Part shown: positions 1 to 5,363 of the stretch, one piece after another
Layout: each line of letters begins with the position of its first letter
How positions within the stretch are numbered: position 1 is the stretch's first letter
Translations under genes and position numbers: made by a program
Assembly: GCA_002299495.1 (NCBI GenBank)
Contig: DBNZ01000031.1
Location: forward strand, 2,010 to 7,372
Direction: 5' to 3'
Source of the DNA: Methylococcaceae bacterium UBA659
GTDB taxonomy: Bacteria > Pseudomonadota > Gammaproteobacteria > Methylococcales > Methylomonadaceae
Length of the DNA: 5,363 bases
The notes under the pieces: generated by a model
The model's database searches: none
What the model was told of the DNA's origin: nothing
Seen by the model: the letters and a program-made list of their open reading frames with translations, nothing else

Positions 1-80
1 GGGTCTTGCATTCGCGAGTGAACAAGGCTTTTGTCTTCTAAAATAGGCTATCCCCACCTTGCCAACCAGCGGGGTGGCGG

Positions 81-686
81 TTAATAGGTCTTCATCAAGC
101 CATCTAAGGTCAGGCTGCAACTGGGCGCGAAGGCTTGCATAAAGAAAATCACTTCGGGTTGGTCCGAAGCTTTCAGGGTTTCGACCAACACTCCTGCGGC
201 CACTTCAAATTCCCCGTTGCCGGCTTTTAGCTCTGCCTGGCACTTGAGGTAAGCGGAAATTTTATCGGCGGCCTTAATGATTTTTTGGTGTTCTTCCGGC
301 AAGTTTTCATGGAGGATCAAGGCCTCAAAATCGGCTTTCAACGCGGCGGGCAGTAGGTTGACCAGTTCTATTTCCGCCTGTTTTTCGATTTGTTTGTAGG
401 CTCTGCGGATGGCTTCCGAGTGATATTTGATCGGGGCCGGCAAGTCCCCGGTGATAACTTCGGTGACGTCGTGGTACAGAGCTGCGGTGGCGATGGCCTG
501 GGCGTCGACATTGCCGTGAAAATAACGGTTTTTTATCAGCGCTAAGATGTGGGCGATCACCGAGACCTCCCAGCTATGCTCCATGACGTTTTCCGGATGG
601 GCGTTCCGTTTTAACCCCCAGCGCTTGATCCAGCGCAGCCTTGACAGATAGGCGTAAAAACTGCTTCTGATAGTGGTTTCTTGCAT
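81..686 (-). CDS. yfbR: 5'-deoxynucleotidase, HD superfamily (YfbR)
   Basis: Cytoplasmic metal-dependent phosphohydrolase that removes the phosphate from deoxyribonucleoside 5'-monophosphates, a step in deoxynucleotide salvage and pool control. The 201-residue product has the length of E. coli YfbR (199) and, from memory of that protein, aligns along its whole length with a four-residue longer N-terminus. The HD-domain metal ligands are all visible: H37 (in ENVMEHS), H72-D73 (in LYHDVTE) and D141 (in AADKISAYLKC). E76 and the TGDLP motif with D81 are also kept, as is R22-W23 (in IKRWGL), which corresponds to the substrate-recognition pair of the E. coli enzyme. The start is ATG at 686-684. 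The upstream signal is weak (a GGA about nine bases away), but the N-terminal match supports this start. It is transcribed divergently from ylqF. No clear terminator follows in bases 1-80. Family assignment is very secure; substrate range is taken from the family. Confidence 0.95.
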   Translation of the reverse strand: MQETTIRSSFYAYLSRLRWIKRWGLKRNAHPENVMEHSWEVSVIAHILALIKNRYFHGNVDAQAIATAALYHDVTEVITGDLPAPIKYHSEAIRRAYKQIEKQAEIELVNLLPAALKADFEALILHENLPEEHQKIIKAADKISAYLKCQAELKAGNGEFEVAAGVLVETLKASDQPEVIFFMQAFAPSCSLTLDGLMKTY

Positions 687-722
687 GACGGCGTCCAGAA
701 AATGGTCGGTGATCGATAGAGT

Positions 723-749
723 GTTTTAGAATAGCCGGTTTTCAGTCAA
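723..749 (-). promoter_or_regulatory. candidate sigma-70 promoter for yfbR
   Basis: In the 78-bp divergent gap the minus strand reads TTGACT (749-744), a 5/6 match to the -35 consensus, then 15 bases, then TAAAAC (728-723), a 4/6 match to -10. The spacing is short and the -10 is mediocre, so only the -35 stands out. The start of yfbR lies 37 bases downstream. No comparably good plus-strand promoter for ylqF was found in the same gap. Confidence 0.25.
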
Positions 750-764
750 TAATTTTCCAAGGCT

Positions 765-1679
765 ATGCACATTCAATGGTATCCCGGCCACATGCACAAG
801 GCCAGCAAAGACATCAGATCCATTATGCCGGAAGTGGACTTGCTGATAGAGGTGTTGGATGCCCGCATCCCGTTCAGTAGCCAAAATCCCTTGTTAGCGT
901 CTTTGCGGGGTGACAAGCCGTGCATCAAATTGCTGAACAAATATGACTTGGCCGACCCGGATGGGGTCGCGCAGTGGCAGCGGTATTGGGAACAGGGAGA
1001 AGGCGTAAAAACCTTGGTCATGGTGGCTGGTCAGCAGGATAAGGCCCGGCAGTTGCCAGAATTATGCCACAAGTTGGTGCCTTCCAAAGCGGCCACGGGA
1101 AGATTGTTGCACGCACTGATCATGGGCATCCCTAATGTCGGCAAATCGACTTTAATTAACAGCCTAGCGGGTAGATGCATCGCCAAAACCGGAAATGAAC
1201 CGGCGATCACCAAAAACCGCCAACGCATTGATATAGGCAATGGCATTATTTTATTCGATACGCCCGGTTTGTTATGGCCTAACCTGGAAAATAGAAATAG
1301 CGGTTATCGCCTAGCAGCCAGTGGCGCCATCAAGGACACCGCCATCGGCCATGAAGAGGTTGCCTTATTTGTGGCCGATTTTCTCCTAGGCCATTATCCC
1401 GAAGCCTTAAGCGGTCGTTACGCTTTTGAGCTAAGCCCAAAGACGGGCATGGACGCTTTAACCCAGATCGGCAAGCAACGGGGTTGCTTGCGTGCCGGTG
1501 GCGTGGTGGATTTGGATAAGGCTGCTAAGATTTTGTTGACGGAGTTGCGTAGCGGCGCTTTAGGCCGCATCAGTTTGGAAAACCCGGCGCTGATGGAGCA
1601 GGAATTGGCCGAATTAGCGGTCCTCCGCGAGCAAAAAGCCGCCAATACACTAGCCAGAAAACGACGCTGGAAAGGGTAG
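765..1679 (+). CDS. ylqF: ribosome biogenesis GTPase YlqF/RbgA
   Basis: Circularly permuted GTPase that in Bacillus subtilis (RbgA) drives late assembly of the 50S ribosomal subunit. The 304-residue product shows the permuted motif order that defines the family: G4 NKYD (58-61) comes first, then G1 GIPNVGKST (121-129), G2 around T149 (PAITK), and G3 DTPG (165-168). The N-terminal WYPGHM (5-10) contains H9, equivalent to the catalytic histidine of RbgA. LDARIP (31-36), SGAIKD (186-191) and RGCLRAGG (239-246) are further family signatures. The C-terminal helical tail is somewhat longer than the roughly 282-residue B. subtilis protein and ends in a basic KRRWKG. ATG 765 is preceded by AAGG at 759-762, very close to the start; the conserved HIQWYPGHM shows that the start is right. 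It stands alone on its strand, with a hairpin shortly after the stop. E. coli has no RbgA, so this points away from the Enterobacterales. The role is inferred from the family. Confidence 0.95.
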   Translation: MHIQWYPGHMHKASKDIRSIMPEVDLLIEVLDARIPFSSQNPLLASLRGDKPCIKLLNKYDLADPDGVAQWQRYWEQGEGVKTLVMVAGQQDKARQLPELCHKLVPSKAATGRLLHALIMGIPNVGKSTLINSLAGRCIAKTGNEPAITKNRQRIDIGNGIILFDTPGLLWPNLENRNSGYRLAASGAIKDTAIGHEEVALFVADFLLGHYPEALSGRYAFELSPKTGMDALTQIGKQRGCLRAGGVVDLDKAAKILLTELRSGALGRISLENPALMEQELAELAVLREQKAANTLARKRRWKG

Positions 1680-1983
1680 GGGCAGAGGTTCTGGCGCATC
1701 ATCCTAGCGGGTGTAAGCAGGCGCGGGATGATACGGGTTTTCTCTTGTTGCCCGGGTTTATTCTGGCATTGATGCTAAATAAAAACCCTAGCTAGGTTTT
1801 GCTAAGCAGGGCTATGGCCGGTTACAATGTCAACGGGTTTTTACAGGAAAAATGTAACTATTATCCCGTTTGTTCCGCGCTTGAAGGTGAAATCAGCGCC
1901 TTTTTAAGGCTTGGCCAGTTAAGGGGAGCGGTCAATAGGGTGGCCCATACTAGCGCTAAGCCGAACCAACCCAACAGAAGCCA
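1680..1983. other. 304-bp intergenic region with small dyads
   Basis: No convincing gene lies here. Apart from the hairpin after ylqF, it holds a near-palindrome centred on CTAGCTAG (about 1781-1800), two 6-bp inverted repeats interleaved at 1821-1870, and a small hairpin GCCTT-TTT-AAGGC (1898-1910). A TTG-started reading frame (1799-1987, 62 codons, with an in-frame ATG at 1814) runs to an ATGA overlap with the next gene. It has no well-spaced ribosome-binding site and no recognisable protein features. No well-matched promoter could be picked by eye, although the promoter of the downstream lipoprotein gene must lie here or further upstream. Confidence 0.5.
1696..1746 (+). terminator. hairpin after ylqF, possible intrinsic terminator
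   Basis: ATCATCCT (1698-1705) pairs with GGGATGAT (1725-1732), including one T-G pair. After a bulged A1706 the stem continues as GCG (1707-1709) with CGC (1722-1724), leaving a 12-base loop. An outer pair step (C1695-G1696 with C1734-G1735) is possible past a mismatch. Downstream comes GGG and then the T-rich stretch TTTTCTCTT. The structure begins about 19 bases after the ylqF stop. The T tract lies about five bases beyond the stem, so termination efficiency is uncertain. Confidence 0.45.
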
Positions 1984-3075
1984 ATGAAACGTCTATTCCT
2001 GAAAATACTCCTGTTTGCACTAGCGGCGCTACTAAATGGCTGTGGCGGCGAAGCCCCGATCGCCAAACACGATAAGCCACCGCCGCAAAATACACGCAAC
2101 GTCATCGGGCAGCCAACACACCCAAAGCCGACCATAAGGGATTACCCGCCCCTGTCGTATTCGGGTATGTTTCCTAAACCCTCTGAGTTGGAGCCGGCGG
2201 TAGAATTTTGGCGTAAAACCTATGCGGAATGGCGCCGGTCACAAATCGCTTACCACGATAACCGCTATATGGATGTTGTTTATGAGGTGATGGACTTACC
2301 CGGCTATGTGGCTGAAGGCCTGACCAGCGAACAAAAAAATATCATGAATATGAGGCGGGATTATTGGAAATCTAGGGTTGCCGATTTGGAGGTCAAAATG
2401 CGCTATAACGCCCCGTTAAGCCCTTTTGACCAGCAGTTGATTGCCCGTATGGAAAGTGGCGGCCGGTCTATCGGCGCGGTGTTGCCGGGTGCCAGCGAGC
2501 GGGTGCGGGGGCAGCGCGGAACCCGCGAACGCTTCAAACGCGGCCTGGAAATCAGCAATCGCTATGACCGGCAGTTTAGAGACATATTCCGCAATGCCGG
2601 TTTGCCAGAGGAATTGGCTTATTTGCCGCATGTGGAATCTTCATTTCAACCTGCGGCCCGCTCCTCCGCCGGTGCGGTCGGAATGTGGCAATTTACCAAA
2701 GGGGCGGCGCAATCGTTTATGCCCGATGGCAATAAAGTCGACCGACGCATGGACCCTTTTGCGTCCGCTATAGGCGCCGCCCGTTATCTCAGCCATGCCT
2801 ATAACATTCTCGGTGATTGGCCGTCGGCCTTAACCTCATACAATCATGGCATTGGCGGCATGAAGCGGGCGCAAAGGTATATGGGTCCTGATTTTATGCG
2901 TATTGTCGATTATTACAGCGGCCCGGCATTCGGGTTCGCTTCACGCAATTATTACGCCCAGTTTTTGGCGGCGCGTGAAATTGCCAACAACCCAAAACAT
3001 TTTTTCCCCGAAGGCGTCGCATTCCGCCCTCCGGTTACATCGGGACACTATCTGGTCCGTGATGATGCCGAGTAG
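1984..3075 (+). CDS. lytic transglycosylase lipoprotein, MltD-like SLT domain
   Basis: Membrane-anchored murein lytic transglycosylase expected to cleave the MurNAc-GlcNAc bond in peptidoglycan with formation of 1,6-anhydro ends. The 363-residue product begins with a lipoprotein signal (KR at 2-3, hydrophobic 4-17, then LLNGC with C20 as lipidation site). Asparagine at -2 is an unusual lipobox residue, and G21 is compatible with outer-membrane sorting. A proline-rich linker (31-65) follows. Residues 70-200 hold the conserved segment FWRKTYAEW...AYHDNRYMDVVYEVMDLP seen before SLT domains of this group. The catalytic domain (about 200-330) has E218-S219 (LPHVESSF), the catalytic glutamate motif, then GMWQF (233-237) and YNHG (286-289), all typical of family 1D enzymes such as MltD. 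MltD usually has C-terminal LysM repeats; here the protein stops about 35 residues after the domain. ATG 1984 is preceded by AGAAG only three bases upstream, a weak ribosome site, but the signal peptide supports the start. The gene name is left blank because the architecture differs from MltD. Confidence 0.9.
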   Translation: MKRLFLKILLFALAALLNGCGGEAPIAKHDKPPPQNTRNVIGQPTHPKPTIRDYPPLSYSGMFPKPSELEPAVEFWRKTYAEWRRSQIAYHDNRYMDVVYEVMDLPGYVAEGLTSEQKNIMNMRRDYWKSRVADLEVKMRYNAPLSPFDQQLIARMESGGRSIGAVLPGASERVRGQRGTRERFKRGLEISNRYDRQFRDIFRNAGLPEELAYLPHVESSFQPAARSSAGAVGMWQFTKGAAQSFMPDGNKVDRRMDPFASAIGAARYLSHAYNILGDWPSALTSYNHGIGGMKRAQRYMGPDFMRIVDYYSGPAFGFASRNYYAQFLAAREIANNPKHFFPEGVAFRPPVTSGHYLVRDDAE

Positions 3076-3155
3076 GTTGGTTTCTGGCTGGAAATCGGCC
3101 TTTGTTTAGCACATGTTAAGGGCAAGGTTGTCAGGTCGGGCTTGTGGTTTCGCAC

Positions 3156-3199
3156 AAAAAAACCACCGCTTTTAAGGTAAAAGTCGGTGGTTAATTTTT
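3156..3199. terminator. bidirectional intrinsic terminator between convergent genes
   Basis: AACCACCG (3161-3168) pairs perfectly with CGGTGGTT (3185-3192). After a bulged T3184 the stem continues with CTTTT (3169-3173) pairing with AAAAG (3179-3183) around a 5-base loop, giving 13 pairs. On the minus strand the stem is followed directly by seven T (the A run 3156-3162), a strong signal for the phosphatase gene. On the plus strand the GC part is followed by TTAATTTTT (3191-3199), serving the transglycosylase gene. It lies 85 bases after one stop and 142 after the other. Confidence 0.8.
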
Positions 3200-3274
3200 G
3201 GGTAGCCCTGCAATCGGAATGAAAAAAACGCTTAAGCCCCCTTTTTTGCCCTCTGAACGAGTCGCTACGCTGCA

Positions 3275-3298
3275 GGCAAAGCAAAGGGCGGCTTTGCC
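3275..3298. repeat. 8-bp perfect inverted repeat (hairpin) in the phosphatase 3' region
   Basis: GGCAAAGC (3275-3282) and GCTTTGCC (3291-3298) are exact reverse complements around an 8-base loop. On the minus strand the hairpin starts 36 bases after the phosphatase stop. No T run follows on either strand; an A run follows on the plus strand. It is therefore more likely a 3' UTR stabilising structure than a terminator. Confidence 0.5.
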
Positions 3299-3334
3299 GG
3301 AAAAAACAAGGCGATTGTTTGTGTAACTAAGGCA

Positions 3335-5083
3335 TTACTGTTGCGGTGAAACCCGGAAGCGGCTGAGCGCTACGGGTCTACGGTTGATGATTTGGGCGCT
3401 ATCGGAGACTAAGTCGGCCATGCTGTAAGGCGTGATGCCGTAGGTGGTGACATCTAAGGCATGGTTTTTCGGGTTGATGTCGAACTTAGTCCAGCCAAAA
3501 GAGAACAAAAAGGCGTTGCCGGGGACAATCGCTGTGGATTTGATCCGGTCATTATCGGCAAGACCTAGCCTTGAATAGCCAAATTGGCTCAATTGACCGT
3601 TGATGAAGCCTTCCATGGCGGCATTTTTCACCGCCATCGGCAAGGCGTTGAAACCCTCCAAATTAGCGACTCTGACGGCGGCGAACAACTGGCCGAGTAA
3701 ACGATCCCCGTTGGGGATTGAGCCTACCAACGCCAGGACGGCATCGCCGAAGGCCGGATAAAAGGCCACGGAACCGGTGGTGACTTCAAACGCCGAAGTT
3801 TTGATTTGCGGGGCCGCCAAGGGGTTGCCTACGGTGGCCAGCGCCGCCTGCACGTCTTCGCGGCGCTGGTAGGTCAAGTCGTTGATTAAGGTGCCGTGGA
3901 TGTCGGCGGCGACGAACACCACGTTTTTAATGCCATTTTCATCGATAAAACGCAACAATTCTGAACGCTCGGCGGCATAGCCTTCGTAGCGGTCAGCCGC
4001 CGCCAGCACACCCAAGTTTTGGATCGGCTCGGGTATCATGACAAATTTCCAGATGACCTGGTCGGTTTGAGCCGCCAACAAATCCGCTTTTAGGCGGTCA
4101 AATTGCGGTTTGCCCAGCATGGTGCGGATGCCGGTCTTGCCGATGTCGAACGATTGGGCGATAAAGCCGCCGATTTGCGTTGGGCTGGTGATGTCGGTGA
4201 CATTGACTAGGGCTTGGTCGCGAAATGAACGGGCGTCCAAAATATGCAAAGACGCCGTCTTGCCAAAGCGGCGGCTACGGTACAAATCGGGGCGGCCATC
4301 GGTCAAACTGTTGCCGGCCACCGGGTAGCGTTGGTCGGCAATTGCGTTGTATTCAACAAATGCTTGCATGCCGTTGTTATACAAGGATGTTTGGTTGATC
4401 AGGCCGGTGGTTTCTATAAACCGGGGGTCGCTGCTGACAGGGGCGCCGCCGGCAAAGTCATTCGAGACTTCGTGGTCATCTATGGTGGCAAAAATAGAAA
4501 CGTCTCTTTGCAGGCGGGCAAAGTAGTTGCGGCCGGAGCGGAAGCCGTATACTTCGCGGTTTTTACGGCGGTACTCGCCTAAGGTTTCCGCCTGCACCAA
4601 GGGTACGGCCGGGCTTGGGTAATCGGCATAGACGGTGTCGCCTAATTTGACGAAGAAGTCCAAGTTCTTAGGCTGGACATTTTTGATGGCCGGATACGGC
4701 GTTAATTCGCCACGCCAGTCACCGGATACGCCAAAACTTAGGCCCGGGGTGGCATCATCGGCGGCTGCGGTTTTGAAGCTGCCAGTGTGGCTTCTGCCGC
4801 CCGCGCTGGTGACTTGATAGCTATAGGTCTTGCCGGGTGTCAAGCCGGTGACGGTTATTTTCGCGGGGATCAAGGGTGTGGTGACATTAACGGATTGGTC
4901 AAACACCAGCTCTCCGCCGTCCTTCACTTTAAAGTTGAGCGGGCCTTTGCTGCCGCGCGCCCATAATACGGTTGAGGTTTGGGTGGTGTCGCCACTGGAA
5001 ATGCCGTTGGGTAGGCGGGCGTAAGCGGGTTGTAGGGCGGCGGCGGCCAGCCCCAGTCCTAAAATCACTTTATTGATGCTCAT
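3335..5083 (-). CDS. secreted PhoD-family alkaline phosphatase/phosphodiesterase
   Basis: Metallophosphoesterase of the PhoD family, expected to release phosphate from organic phosphate esters outside the cytoplasm. The 582-residue form starts with a Sec-type signal peptide (hydrophobic 7-19, predicted cleavage after AYA at 20-22) without the twin-arginine motif known for Bacillus PhoD. Residues 24-105 form the Ig-like PhoD N-terminal domain (LPNGISSGDTT...VLWAR; GLTPGKTYSYQV). The catalytic domain shows GDWRG (121-125), KLGDTVYADYPSP (146-158; D149, Y152), TIDDHEVSND (200-209; D202-D203-H204-E205, N208) and AADIHG (392-397; D394, H396). These are the metal-binding motifs of the family. The usual ASC segment with a cysteine iron ligand seems replaced by VSGD. 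The start is placed at ATG 5083-5081 because AGGA (5094-5091) lies seven bases upstream; a TTG at 5101-5099 would add six residues, but it lies upstream of that site. A terminator follows at 3161-3192, and a Pho-box candidate precedes the gene. Family is secure; substrate is not. Confidence 0.9.
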   Translation of the reverse strand: MSINKVILGLGLAAAALQPAYARLPNGISSGDTTQTSTVLWARGSKGPLNFKVKDGGELVFDQSVNVTTPLIPAKITVTGLTPGKTYSYQVTSAGGRSHTGSFKTAAADDATPGLSFGVSGDWRGELTPYPAIKNVQPKNLDFFVKLGDTVYADYPSPAVPLVQAETLGEYRRKNREVYGFRSGRNYFARLQRDVSIFATIDDHEVSNDFAGGAPVSSDPRFIETTGLINQTSLYNNGMQAFVEYNAIADQRYPVAGNSLTDGRPDLYRSRRFGKTASLHILDARSFRDQALVNVTDITSPTQIGGFIAQSFDIGKTGIRTMLGKPQFDRLKADLLAAQTDQVIWKFVMIPEPIQNLGVLAAADRYEGYAAERSELLRFIDENGIKNVVFVAADIHGTLINDLTYQRREDVQAALATVGNPLAAPQIKTSAFEVTTGSVAFYPAFGDAVLALVGSIPNGDRLLGQLFAAVRVANLEGFNALPMAVKNAAMEGFINGQLSQFGYSRLGLADNDRIKSTAIVPGNAFLFSFGWTKFDINPKNHALDVTTYGITPYSMADLVSDSAQIINRRPVALSRFRVSPQQ

Positions 5084-5090
5084 GTTGGTT

Positions 5091-5094
5091 TCCT
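5091..5094 (-). promoter_or_regulatory. ribosome binding site that decides the phosphatase start
   Basis: On the minus strand AGGA sits seven bases before ATG 5083-5081, an optimal spacing. The longer TTG-started frame from 5101 would place this site inside the coding region, so the ATG is preferred. Confidence 0.8.
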
Positions 5095-5118
5095 GGTTCA
5101 AGGTTTACAAGAGCGGAT

Positions 5119-5152
5119 AGCCTAAAAAAACAAAATGAATTTGTTATGACAT
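5119..5152 (-). promoter_or_regulatory. candidate Pho box with -10 upstream of the phosphatase
   Basis: Reading the minus strand, ATGTCAT (5152-5146) is followed by the AT-rich spacer AACA and then AATTCAT (5141-5135). Against the PhoB half-site CTGTCAT these match 6/7 and 4/7 with the correct 4-base spacer. Eleven bases further is TAGGCT (5124-5119), which keeps the T, A and final T of a -10 element. No -35 is seen at the standard distance, as expected of PhoB-activated promoters. The box ends 51 bases before the start codon. The second half-site is weak, so this is a candidate only. Confidence 0.4.
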
Positions 5153-5204
5153 CATTAAATTAAATCGGTTATGGCGTACCGGAGATTGGTTTCTGTTGGC
5201 GTTT

Positions 5205-5235
5205 TGCTGAAAAATTTATTCTTTATTTTTCAGCA
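5205..5235. repeat. 11-bp perfect inverted repeat in a divergent regulatory region
   Basis: TGCTGAAAAAT (5205-5215) and ATTTTTCAGCA (5225-5235) are exact reverse complements around a 9-base T-rich spacer. It lies between two divergent genes, 122 bases from the phosphatase start and 68 from the plus-strand start. No T run follows the repeat on either strand, so an operator or a 5' structure is likelier than a terminator. Confidence 0.7.
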
Positions 5236-5256
5236 TATTGAAATTAAACATTGTTT

Positions 5257-5284
5257 TTATCACGTCATGCCGGAATGACGATAA
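5257..5284. repeat. dyad CGTCAT/ATGACG before the truncated gene
   Basis: CGTCAT (5263-5268) and ATGACG (5275-5280) flank GCCGGA, whose CCGG core is itself self-complementary. Flanking TTAT (5257-5260) and ATAA (5281-5284) extend the pairing past a 2-base bulge. It ends about 18 bases before the start codon at 5303 and just before the ribosome-binding site. It may be an operator, a 5' UTR hairpin, or one copy of a REP-like element. Confidence 0.5.
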
Positions 5285-5302
5285 CCTGTTGAGGGTGTCT
5301 TG

Positions 5303-5363
5303 ATGAAACGTCAACAGAAGCTAGGCCGGCCGAATATGATGCTGCGGCGGCGCGTTAGTGAAA
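5303..5363 (+). CDS. N-terminus of an unidentified basic protein, cut by the window end
   Basis: An open frame begins at ATG 5303 and runs without a stop to the end of the window, 20 codons plus one base. GAGGG (5291-5295) lies seven bases upstream, one of the best ribosome-binding sites in the window, which makes a real gene likely despite the short view. The visible peptide, MKRQQKLGRPN then MMLRRRVSE, is strongly basic and contains a GRP core like that of AT-hooks and of some DNA-binding proteins. It has no signal peptide or membrane segment so far. It diverges from the phosphatase gene. The family is not recognised. A nucleic-acid-binding role is only a guess from the charge. Confidence 0.6.
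   Translation, partial: MKRQQKLGRPNMMLRRRVSE

Noticed and set aside
1..46. Open frames at the left edge ending at TAA 39-41 and TAG 44-46
   Set aside because: Either could be the tail of a gene entering from the left, but 12-14 codons give no evidence for one.
44..53. TAGGCTATCC also present on the minus strand at 5124-5115
   Set aside because: A shared 10-mer is expected many times by chance in a window of this size.
54..77. CCACC/GGTGG inverted repeat after yfbR as its terminator
   Set aside because: In the minus-strand RNA the stem is interrupted by mismatches and the nearest T run is about nine bases away.
773..1021. Minus-strand open frame of 82 codons inside ylqF
   Set aside because: Lies antisense within a gene with clear family motifs; its translation has no recognisable features.
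2441..2773. Plus-strand 110-codon frame inside the transglycosylase gene
   Set aside because: Overlaps the catalytic SLT motifs in another frame; the translation is Arg-, Ala- and Cys-rich shadow sequence.
3048..3284. Minus-strand 78-codon frame over the terminator region
   Set aside because: It runs through the terminator hairpin and into the end of the transglycosylase gene; the translation is low-complexity and has no features.
4244..4582. Plus-strand 112-codon frame opposite the phosphatase
   Set aside because: Antisense to the conserved metallophosphatase motifs, including DDHE, so their conservation explains the open frame.

Overview
The window looks like a chromosomal segment of a gammaproteobacterium with moderate GC content. 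The YfbR-type nucleotidase is close to the E. coli protein, the lytic transglycosylase is MltD-like, and both secreted proteins carry Gram-negative export signals. The presence of a YlqF/RbgA GTPase, which E. coli lacks, together with general protein style would fit a Methylococcales-type methanotroph, but that assignment is only an impression. No mobile element, CRISPR array, tRNA or rRNA was seen.

Layout: (i) 81-686, minus strand, a 5'-deoxynucleotidase of the HD superfamily (YfbR). (ii) 765-1679, plus strand, diverging from it across 78 bp, the circularly permuted ribosome-assembly GTPase YlqF/RbgA, followed by a hairpin that may be its terminator. (iii) 1680-1983, a 304-bp gap with several inverted repeats and one doubtful small ORF. 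(iv) 1984-3075, plus strand, a lipoprotein lytic transglycosylase with an MltD-like SLT domain and no LysM repeats. (v) 3076-3334, a convergent intergenic region with a strong, probably bidirectional, terminator hairpin and a second GC-rich hairpin. (vi) 3335-5083, minus strand, a secreted PhoD-family phosphatase whose upstream region holds a candidate Pho box with a spaced -10. (vii) 5084-5302, a divergent regulatory region with two clear dyads. (viii) 5303 to the end, plus strand, the first 20 codons of a basic protein with a strong Shine-Dalgarno sequence, cut by the window edge.

The genes do not form one pathway. Two are housekeeping (nucleotide pool and 50S assembly), one acts on peptidoglycan from a membrane anchor, and one probably scavenges phosphate in the periplasm. 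No clearly new system is visible. The richest part for follow-up is the 5084-5363 divergent region.
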